This document shows, piece by piece, positions 10,792 through 20,800 of a DNA stretch of 64,000 nucleotides. Position 1 is the first letter of the stretch. Each line of letters starts with the position of its first letter. The notes beneath the pieces were generated by a model. That model had not been told where the DNA came from. It made no database searches and was given only the letters and a program-made list of their open reading frames with translations. The translations under genes were made by a program, and so were the position numbers. Source of the stretch: Axinella damicornis (taxonomy: Eukaryota > Porifera > Demospongiae > Axinellida > Axinellidae); the NCBI GenBank assembly GCA_963931865.1, contig OZ007505.1:19051139-19115138 (forward strand), given 5' to 3'.

Positions 10792-13700
10792 CACACACCA
10801 CACCACACACACACACCACACCACACACACACCACACCACACCACACACCACACCACACCACACACACACACACCACACACACACACACCACACCACACA
10901 CACACACACCACACCACACACACACACACCACACCACACACAAGAGAGAATAACGGTGGAATAGATGTGCAGCATGCTGACAGTGAATGAATGAGACGTC
11001 TACACCTCACAGTTGGCATGCTAGTAGAGAGCTTACATTCGTGCTTCAAGATCCAAGACTTCAGTGTAGTGACCGGTGTCTGTATAGAGCAGTACATTTT
11101 TGCATTCCTTGCAGTGTCATTAAATTTTATTTCATGCCTGCAAGCTATAATGTTACTATTTACTGTTGGTTGTATTTCTTCGTGGAGAATTTTGGGACAG
11201 TTCAATTTATGGCACCATTAGGCACTCCCACCTTTGCAGCTGCAAGTAGTTGATAGTATGACCGCTAAAACGTGCAAAAACGGCGATGTGCAGACTCACT
11301 GCAGATGCTATCGTTATGTACATGTTGGCTTCGGCCTCAATCTACATGTATGTTTTACATATTTTGTAGCTAGTTTCTTCATACAAGTAACGTATATTGA
11401 ATAAAGTAGCAGCCTGCTGAGTCGAAAGAGTTGAAAAGCAATCAGAAAAGGAGCTAAACGAAGGTTGGTTCCGATGCGGGAAGTAGTGAAATGATGTTCC
11501 TTTTATACAACGTCGAGCGCGGACAAAATAAAACTCCCGTTTCCTAACGTGATACGGTACGGGTGCGGTTCGACTGTCCACTGGGTAACGAAATGTTGGC
11601 TTAAGTCACCAGACTCTTTTTCCCTCCCCCCTCCGCGCGCGCCCCCTCGTAGAAAAAGAGGCTGGCTTGCGAGACTAATTCAGTTCATCAACAACTAATG
11701 CCCAAATTCTTCTGATGAGTCTATTCAGATTAGTATATACTTCAACTGGCTACCACAGCAGTCATGATCTTGATTCCTCTGCAGTACCTGCATCCTCTTG
11801 AGGCAGAGGGGTACAGGGAGACAGTGAGGGCCATCAGAGCCATTGGCAGGGACTGCATCCAGAAGAGGATCAGGACCATTCAGAGTGGAGAGCAGCCCCC
11901 ACATGACATTCTCTCACACATCCTTCGAGTTGTCGGTAAGTATCAGAACAGTACCTGTTGTAGTATATAAACTGTATTTCCTCATGCCGGGTAGCAGTTA
12001 CTGAGTATAATACTTATACTAGCCATGCATGAGAGCCATCTGCATCATTACCACCAGACTTTGCAGCCGCAACATCTTTAGCTACATGTACTTGCCATGG
12101 TAAGTGAAACACACAAAACTTCCACCAGTTTAATATTTACCACTGATGAGATTTACCCCAGGTATATAATCTCATGCATGTTCCTCTAAGGACCTGTGGG
12201 AGATTGTACTTTGACTACGGTAGCTACTTTGTGGCTTTGACTATAGCGTGGGCTACTCTTTGTTTTGGAAAGCCAATTATGATCAGTTTTGCATAGATGT
12301 ACCCACGGGGCCAAGAGCGCATGATGACGTCATCATGCATTCTTGACGGGGCCTTATATAGAGCAATGTTTGCCAATTGGTATATAATCCCTTGATTGTC
12401 AATCGACTTAGTGCTGATCCTTAAGTTCAATCCATTCTGCTCTGCAGGCACTGGAGAAGATGTCGATCTTGAGCTCCTAGTAGACGACTTTGCTACATTC
12501 TATATGGCAGGTGAGCCAAACTTTGTTGCAAAGTGCATTTTGAATGCGAGTTGAACTAGATCTAACCATCATTGTAAAGGCTAGCTAGCTAGCTACCACA
12601 TGTGGAGTTCAAAGAGACTCTCATGAGTGTGAGATTTATTGTATGTCATTGTAACTTGTTTTCAGGACAGGAAACAACCTGCAACCTGCTCTCCTTTGCA
12701 GTTGTGCTCTTGCATCTTAATCCACACATCCTTGAAAGGTGAGTCACTGGCTTCCTGCTCCCAGTGGTGATGATAGTGATGGCACTCAGTAACTTTTTCT
12801 CTGCATGCAGGTTCCAGTCAGAGGTTAAGGAGGTGCTTGGAAACAAGGAAAGTGTCAGTGCTGACGATCTAGAGAAACTGCAGTACACTGACCAGGTATG
12901 TGTACTAACTGCTATATTTTTGTCATCCATTTACACTTTCTTGGTAAAATTACAGGCATAGCTCATCCTCATTATAATTATTCAGCTATCTGTTGCTGTT
13001 ATCATAGTTTTGTTAACACGTTGCTGCTGAATTCTCAGGTTCTCCTTGAAACTCTCCGTATGTACCAACCTGTCTATGGCATTGTCAGGTGTCCTGGCCC
13101 AGGTGGAATTAGTGTTGGTGGCTATCACATTCCAGAGGGCACACATACCACAGTAAGCATGTTACAAGATACCTGCAGAATTTACACAGCTCTAGCTATC
13201 AAGGGTGCATCGAGCCGCTGGCCATGGCTCATGTGCTTTTGGTCCTATATAATTATACATATGACCTTCAGGATATTAGTATCCCCCACTAAGTACCTAG
13301 GATAATATATCTAGGATTCTTTTTCAGATGCCCACTGCAACAATGTGTCGAATGCCAGAACATTTTGTCGACCCTGACGTCTTCAATCCAGACAGATTTG
13401 ACTCCATGAACAAAAGGTGAGTCTTCCGTGAACTGTGAATTGTACGATAAAAGCTCTGAAATGTAATCTATGTATCGTTCCAATTCTGCAGGCCCAGTTC
13501 CTTTGTCTACTTTCCCTTTGGAGTAGGCCATCGGGCCTGCATTGGGAAACACTTTGCCTTGGTAAGTTAATAACTTCTCACTGGGTACACTTTGCACACC
13601 AAATGATTCATTCATCTTCTGTAAAGGCAGTTGTCATGAACTCCTTGTACGGTTGTATACACTGATCAAGATCTTGTTCTATACTCTAACAGATGGAGGC

Positions 13701-13836
13701 TAAGGTGGTGTTGTCTAAGCTGTTTCAGAACTACACTATCTCCCTTCCTGAGAACTACAAGCTCGTTCCAGCTGGCAGAACCACTACCCAACCCAAGGAT
13801 AATGTACCATGCACTCTTGAATTTCGCAGTACATGA
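2336..13836 (+). CDS. CYP46-like: Cytochrome P450 copy A, CYP46-type
   Basis: Predicted haem monooxygenase of 517 aa, closest in my reading to animal CYP46 (cholesterol 24-hydroxylase), so a sterol or other lipid substrate in the ER membrane is likely but not shown. Exons: 2336-2472, 2563-2652, 4685-4769, 4826-4899, 5721-5807, 5891-6029, 6149-6301, 11785-11935, 12448-12510, 12666-12738, 12811-12895, 13039-13152, 13328-13416, 13492-13561, 13693-13836; all junctions keep frame. An N-terminal membrane anchor (about residues 8-30) is followed by a HIPSPKLP hinge. Other motifs are I-helix AGQETT (326-331), K-helix ETLR (383-386), FNPDRF, and the haem loop FGVGHRACIG with ligand Cys463. Length is close to human CYP46A1 (about 500 aa). 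The start is supported by the conserved anchor and the TATA box. Intron 7 holds a 5.25-kb transposon. The exact substrate class could differ within clan 4/CYP46 relatives. Confidence 0.93.
2653..4684. other. P450 A intron 2, no recognised feature
   Basis: This 2.0-kb intron is larger than most others in the gene. I see no long frame with family similarity. A short palindromic ATGCCATATGGCAT segment lies at about 3356-3369. Nothing else is supported. Confidence 0.5.
5143..5684. mobile_element. MITE-like element with TTAACCCTTTAA ends
   Basis: The left end TTAACCCTTTAACC and right end TTAAAGGGTTAA are inverted repeats about 540 bases apart inside intron 4 of P450 A. The interior has no convincing coding frame. 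TTAA-like ends suggest a piggyBac- or Kolobok-type non-autonomous element; classification is tentative. Confidence 0.6.
7504..9112 (-). pseudogene. Decayed Cys-rich transposon protein
   Basis: Two main fragments lie on the minus strand of the 5.25-kb element. The upstream one (9112 down to 8771) has a zinc-finger-like pattern with CILCGR, then CICRADH and a later CIHPDC. The downstream one (8099 down to about 7509) has CSVCYK and a hydrophobic WLLHQLIIYL segment. An overlapping frame ends in a tail containing GCSCKKRQC, beginning with MATASAHH at 7698. Frame changes and intervening stops separate the pieces, so the gene is broken here or split by unseen introns. Cys-rich tails of this sort recur, from memory, in uncharacterised sponge and cnidarian repeat proteins. 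Its enzymatic role, if any, is unknown. Confidence 0.55.
9589..9699. mobile_element. Foldback element nested in transposon
   Basis: Inverted arms TATAGTGTGTACTGGGAAA (from 9589) and TTTCCCAGTACACACTATA (to 9699) surround an inner pair containing ATCACGAGTCTGTTGCC-like sequence. The inner part resembles the foldback at 37180-37316, so a second family has inserted into the 5.25-kb element. Confidence 0.75.
10170..10380. repeat. Imperfect CTGCTCCCCGATTGC tandem repeat
   Basis: The phrase CTGCTCCCCGATTGC, or a close variant, recurs several times in this stretch of the 5.25-kb element. It is a low-complexity subterminal repeat with no evident coding role. Confidence 0.55.
10759..10942. repeat. 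Poly-C tract plus CA/CCACAC microsatellite
   Basis: A run of about 31 C is followed by about 150 bases of CA and CCACAC units. It lies within the 5.25-kb element. The long Val-Cys and Thr-His frames across it are translations of simple repeat, not genes. Confidence 0.95.
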
Positions 13837-14843
13837 ACGTCAATGAAGTAGCTAGCTATCATTAAGTTAATTTGCAGTCAACTGAAACTGAACTTTTGGT
13901 TTGAGACTTCAGTATTACCTTTCACCAAATTAATGTACTGTACTTTAAATTCATCATCAATTTGACTCAAGTGAGTATTGAGTAAATGAATTTCTGCATA
14001 AGTAATGATTAATCTAGGATATTTTAGCACCCACTGCCAGGAAAGGCGTACAAACATTACTACACTGTCATCATGCGGCCAGTGTTTACGCTGAAACTCA
14101 ATCAGTGGAGTTAATTGTGAGCACTTTTGTCATGTCTTTTGGTTCTGTTGGCTACCATTCATGACTGCTTGAGCACTCACTTTGACTGTTGCCGACGTTA
14201 CAGCTCTCAGGGCATTCTTACTATACATTCACCCTATTTACCTATTGTACATTGAACTTGCATAGAAGAAAAAAATTAATGTTGGGATGTCATTGTCACT
14301 GATGCTTATGAGCTGAAACTCACCTCGGTGTTGAAGATGTGAACAGCCTTTACATGTGTCTTTTGCCACCATTGGTTGATTTGACTCGTGACTGTCATGG
14401 GCAGCATGGACATTTGAGATTGCATCCACCGACTTGCCACGGCTGCATGGCTACTGTAAGTGGGTATAGCTTTAACATAATAACAGGTTTCCATGGGCCG
14501 CGGTGAAAGTAAGACCTGACTGTTAGCTAGCTGAGGTATTGGCCAGGAAGTTTGCCGCCAGTGCATGCAATGAGTATAGCACCAGCTACCACCACTTGAT
14601 AATACCTCATTGCTGAACACTGCAGTTTCTAGAGCTCTACATACCATTGTGACTCATGCTGACCAGTATGTGGAGATTTGCAGTATTGTTGAGCAATTTC
14701 AGTCTTTGCCATTCGCTCCACCCACAACTTCCTGCACGAATGGCCTATAATTTTACTTGCATGATTACGTCACGATCGGTAGGACACGCCCACTTATACT
14801 ACGTGCTGCAGCAGTTTGTTCGGTTGCAGGCTCAACTCTGAAG
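13837..14843. other. Intergenic region between P450 A and B
   Basis: This holds the 3' flank of copy A and the promoter region of copy B. About 14100-14650 shares pieces with 1120-1480 and 32500-32770. The last 90 bases contain a CRE-like ATTACGTCAC and a GC-rich ACGCCCAC just before the leader. I see no other gene. Confidence 0.6.
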
Positions 14844-17800
14844 ATGCTTGGGCTCCTAGTATTGTGCACTGCTGGTGGGTTGGTGGGGCTGCTGTTTGCA
14901 GCGTTCCTGGTGCTCACCGTCTACATCTACTACATTCACTGGAAGTACTCGCACATCCCCTCACCAAAGTTGCCGAGGTACGATTAGGGTATAGACTCAT
15001 AAAAAAAGTCCATAGCTCCAAACTAGCAGTGTCCATTGTTGTTTTATAGCTTGGTGTTATGATTCGTGATTTTGTAAAGCGGCCTGTAGCCAGGCGGGAT
15101 TAATCCCATGACTAGCAGCAAGGGCTGCCAAGGCGGGGATTTCAGGGCAAATTGATGTCTCTATATTTGCATTTGGTGGGTGAACTGTTAGCCCACCATG
15201 CACTCAATCTTGCAACTCTATACGTTTATGAAGTGGATATTGGTCTGGCAGGAAGGGTTAGAGTATATTAGGGCCAGGGCCGGTTCTAAATGTGCGCGTG
15301 TTTCCAGTACCTATACCTAAAGTATGTACTTCCTGCCGGACCAATATCCACGTCGATACGCTTATGTACTGCAGACCGCTCAGGATAAGCTGGCATGCTA
15401 CTGCACATGCAGATGGCTAATGTGCCCTTCTGGTATAGAATCATGGGTGAGCATTGACAATTCTCTCCGTAGAAGGCTGGCTACAAGGGCGCAGCTAGGA
15501 TTTGGAGACTGAGGAGGCATGGAGTTCTCTGCACGCGCCAAGCGCGCGGTGAAAATGTTTCGAGCTAATTAATTATTCATAAGTTAATACGCAGTGCGGC
15601 AAACAGTTGCTCTCGAAATGCTACAGCAATATGCCGGTGCCCTGACTGTCCCAGACTTGCAGCACTATCAGCGTTAAGAGTATATGCCGGCTCATGGTCA
15701 GCCTAGCTCCTGTCTCTGTCATCAGATCGAACGCACATCGTACGTGGAGTGTGCGAGACTCCGAACACGCACATCATTATCGAGGAGGCAACTGCCTCCC
15801 TTGCCTCATTGCTAGCTACGCCCTAGGGCTAAAGTCCTGTTTATGCACGTTATTCCCCTGTATGTGCATCACGTATACCAGATCGTTTCTACTGGGCTCT
15901 AACTTCCCTGCAAACATACATGTACATGGCGTCACGACTGCAAAAATTAACCTGTAAGTGTGTTCCTAAACTTACGCTGCTCACTGTTTTCTTATAGCTT
16001 CTACCTGGGACACATCCCGGATATCTTGAGGGCGTGTAAAACAAGTGGAAATGATGAGCTCCCACTATCCAATATAATTCGCTTGTGGTGAGTATCCATC
16101 TTTGCATGGCAACAGCATGAGTGAATGCAGTCGCTGTAACTCCTAAACATGCATGCCATGCACACTCACATAGTGATAGACAACCCTTACTTGTGAGTAC
16201 ACAGAAATGGATGCTAAATAATTGCTCTCATATTTACTGCAGACACACAGAGATCCCTCACTAATCTCACCTCTTGTGTGCTTGTGTGTAGGTGATGTTT
16301 GTGTCAGGTGTAAGAGGAGCTGGATGAAAGCATTATGGCAGCCTAATTTGTGGGACAGTTGTTCTGGGTAGTGGCTGCATGGGTCTCCAATTAAATACAA
16401 CAACTCCATTGTACTCTTCGTTGAGTATAGTGAGAGGATATCATGGCAAATTTAATTAGTCAACACTGGGCCAATGAACGGTGGATGATGTAATTATCTA
16501 GCTTCAAAGTTCACAAGCACAGTCTGCATGCAGCAATTTATGTTGTTGCATGATACCCTACAAGTTCAAAGGTACCGCTATGCCAATATATAATATATGG
16601 CACTGACCACAATGCCAGTATGATATATTGGCACCAATTGATCATGCAACAAACTAGTTATTGCATGAGTGCGCGGGCTATATGTCATAATATTGGCACT
16701 CGCCCTCGGGCCTGCGGCCCTCGGGCTCGATGCCAATATTCGACGTATAGCCCTTGCACTCATGCAATAACTAGGTGTATTACTGGGCACCTCTCGTGTA
16801 TTCTTTGTACCTACTTAGAGAAGTAGTACCTCAAGCTCTATTGTTTGTACCTACTTAGAGATGCACCTCAAAACTAACTTCATTTTAGGAGACTAACTAC
16901 TGTACTGATTTCTACTTATTGCGGTCAGTGTGCTTGTAGCAAGCTCTGTAGCCTATATATACAGATGACATTACACCTTTACTCCACTGTGGTAATCAAG
17001 AATGTGCATACAAGTGCAGACTACTTTGATCCTATTAGCATCAGTTGAGAAGAGTAGTCAATGAATGTGCATACAAGTGCAGCCTACTTTGATCTATTAC
17101 AAAACAAAATTAAATCAATATCACATACATTGTAGCCTCTATATAATTAGATCTATGTCACACAGCACATCATCTGTTGAATGAAGTATGCCACTGGAAT
17201 GTCAAAAGCTCTGCATCCAGCAATTGCAAAACAGAGAGGGTGTACTACTGGGCACCTCTCAAGTATTCTTTGTACCTACTTAGAGAAGTAGTACCTCAAG
17301 CTCTGTCCTCTGAAATGCAATAATTGCATGAACTGTTTTTAAGAGAAAATTCCCCAGTGTGGGGCAAGTTACATGTGCTGGATAAACGGTCTGGGAACGA
17401 GACTACTTATGTAGTTAATAGTCAACCAGTTTAATTATTACACTCCTAGCCTGGTAGGGAACTTGGTAGCTGCTATATATTATAATCATTGATTCAATAA
17501 GTGTGTACAACATAGCTGCTATAATAATGAATAAGTTTGTACAACAGATTTACATAGCTAATTAGCCTCGTTCCGAGGCCCCGCCCAGCTTTTCGTCGCT
17601 ATTTTTTGTTCGCGCGTGGGAGAGCCTGGGAACGAGGCTAACAGCTAATTGTGTCCGGTAAAATCATACATCATTGCAATAACAGTTAGCCACCTTTGTC
17701 ATCGAACTGAGTTGCAAGCTACATGTACATATTACTGGACAGAATTATGTAAGTCCACTAACGTCCTGTAGCCACTTACTGATTGTTTATATTGACATGG

Positions 17801-20800
17801 ACATGTACTCACACAGGCATGAAGAGGTTGGAGGTCCTGTCTTTGTTGTCTTTCTCTTCTGGAGAGTGATGATTATTACCCTGGACCCAGATGACATCAA
17901 GGTATGGTATAGTCTTTCCGCTAGCCCTCACGCACTTGACCTGCCGGCCTGATCGAGAGGTACTAGAGGCAGTATTGTGGGAGCAAAATTTACACAGCAA
18001 AGTCTGAGACTGAATTTTTGTTGTGTATGTATTAATAAACCGTTTAATCTCATATTCATTGCATAGGATGTCACAACACAGCCAAAGAACAGCAAGCCTG
18101 AAGACCTTGTATGGTTCTTTAGAAACATCTTTGGACAAAGGTATATATCTTATACTTGCCTAAACTAATTGTTTAAGCAACTATTATATACACAGATTTG
18201 GTGGAAATGGTTTGTTTACCATTGCACACTACGAAATTTGGAAGCCAAGAAGAAAAATCTACGAGTCTGCATTCAATAAAAGGTAATTATTCGATTCCTA
18301 AAGTATCAATATTAATTATCTGATGTGTCACATTCCTCCCTGCACAGTTATCTGAAGAGCTTGGTGCCTTCATTCAATGAGTGTGCAGATAAATTCATAG
18401 AAGGGCTGAGGCCACTGGCTGATGGTAAAACAATGGTGCCAATAAAGGAACACTTGGCTAAGGTCACTCAAGATGCAATCGGCAAGGTGGGCTATGAGCT
18501 ACACTAAATGAATATCCTCACATAATGAGGTATTTAACGCATTGATAATGCAGCTCACTCAAACTATGTGATTTCTTGTGCCTGCAGGTTGCCTTTGCAT
18601 CAGACTTCACACAGACGTGGGATGACAAGTCACTGGGCCTGAAGAGATTCAAGGGAACTGGCAAACTGGCATTTCTCACTGCCCACACAGCCAAGGGATT
18701 GGAGAAGTCTTTTCGGTCGGCCATCCCGTCATTGTACCCAGTGAGCGAGAGACATGATTCATGATGGAAATATATCCACCTACAGCTTTGCTAGCTTTGC
18801 TCTTGTAATCCTTCTACCAGGCAAAGCTTTCTAACCAGAGCTCAATTAAAGCTTGATGAAGTGCTTTCCCAACAAGTGCGTGTTGGTCTCCACACAGAAA
18901 AAACCCCATGGATATACAAGTCATGGATGGATGTGGTAGAGAACCCACAAGGATTTGCTATTGCCACCTTAATTTGTTGAGTATGGATGTGACTTTTTAC
19001 CTCCGGAAACTGAGGAGACGATGCCTCAACAGGCTAGTGGAAGCAACTTGAGACAGAGCTGGAGCAACCCTTCGTAGCTTTGGCAGAGACCACACATGCA
19101 GCTTGAAGTCGTTCATCACGTGGACCAGTCTTTTCAATGACTACAGCAATAGGGGCTATCACAAGTCAAAAATATATCAAGAGTGCACCTGAACATGTCC
19201 TGCAGAGTACATGTTGTGGTGGGCCAGTGCATATAGACCATGAGCAATGTGCCTTCTACACTACTGCATCACATACCCTGTGTTGCGGATATCCGAGTGG
19301 TGCTACCGTATAGCAGGAAATTTTTGGACGGTGCAAATTTTCGTATATTTCGTATGAAGCCTTGAGATAAGAAAATAAAAACTGCGAAAATTTTAAATTT
19401 TAACATCAAATTTTGAACGGGCAATCGAACACGTGGAAGTCGTGAGCATGCGATGGCGTTTGTAATGGTATTTCTGGCGTTCGAACGGCCTTCCAGACTC
19501 CAGTGGACCCGTCAGCCTGTGATGATAGCGAGTCGGAAGTGCGACAGATGACAGTATGCCAAGTTCATTGAACAGCAATGATCGGCAAGTATGCCGCCAA
19601 CCAGGTGGCAAAATTACCGAGGCCCAGATATCAGCACTGTAGACCTGGTACTCTCTTACCATTGTGCATTGCCTCCACCGAAAACAGAAAACGACACCGT
19701 ACCAATGCGCAGGCGCATACAAAAATTAAATTAAAGTATGAAATTTCTGCTGAAGGCATTTCAGCCGTTTATACGAAATTTGCACTTACGAATGAACGTA
19801 TCCCGCTATACGGTATGCTCGGTCACGACAGTCAGTCACATTCAGATAACATGACATGCAGTCATGTGCATGCAACTGCTCCATGTTCTGCACATGCACT
19901 CGCTCAAGCTTGCCCTGCACTGTTGTGTATTCATCTGTTATTTATTAGGCTTAGACACCAGTGTGAAGTTGATTGTACAAGCCACACATAGATCAGATTG
20001 TTTGGTAGTCTCGGTCCCAGACCCAAACCAACCCCAGCGCGGATTGCTTCCAGGGGTACTGGAAGTGATCCGTGCTGGGGTTGGTTTGGGTCTGGGACCG
20101 AGACTAGGGGACTGTGTGCGTGAATGTGCATGAGCTGTGGCATGACAATGCAATTCTATGCACTATTGATGCTTGTTAATTGTTCACTGTATGCATGTGT
20201 GCACAGGTGCAAATCTATAGGTCAAATGCACAGTTAATTAGTCAACAGGAGCCTATTAGCCTATATATTCCAGATTTAAATGTACTGGCTACTACAGCAG
20301 TTGTGATTTTGATTCCTCTGCAGTACCTGCATCCTCTTGAGGTAGAGGGGTATCGGGAGACAATGAGGGCCATCAGAGCCATTGGCAGGGACTGCATCCA
20401 GAAGAGGATCAGGACCATTAAGAGTGGAGAGCAGCCCCAAAATGACATTCTCTCACACATCCTGCAAGTTGTCAGTAAGTCCATGATAAACTTCTCTAAC
20501 TGTAGATTGGATTTCCTCATGATGGGTAGCAGTACTTGCAATATAGCCGTGCAGATTTAAATAAAGAACTGTGCATTCCTATGTATGGTCTGTAGACGCA
20601 TGGAGCTATAGCTGTACACAACACTACATGTAGCAGCAGAATGCTTTTCTGCAGTTAATATACCTTGCAAGTTCATGAGTGACTTTGCTTTGCATGTAAA
20701 CTGTTTGGGAAAGGATGTTTCATTCCGTCTGCAGGCACTGGTCAAGATGTTGATATTGAGGTACTAGTTGATGACTTCGTCACCTTCTTTATGGCGGGTG

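Larger units (their letters stand above)
6425..11677. mobile_element. 5,253-bp DNA transposon with 9-bp TSD
   Basis: Long terminal inverted repeats of about 90 bases (6425-6514 and the reverse complement at about 11588-11677) begin TAGTCTCGCAAGCCAGCC and look identical. The element is bounded by an exact 9-base target duplication ATTCAGTTC at 6416-6424 and 11678-11686. It lies wholly within intron 7 of P450 A; the same intron is 1.6 kb in copy B and 0.54 kb in copy C. The minus strand carries decayed coding sequence (7504-9112). A 9-bp duplication with long inverted ends fits Mutator-like elements best, but I recognise no catalytic DDE domain. Confidence 0.92.

Noticed and set aside
10613..11205. 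Long frames rich in Thr-His or Val-Cys
   Set aside because: They translate a CA/CCACAC microsatellite and poly-C inside a transposon; no non-repeat protein sequence supports them.
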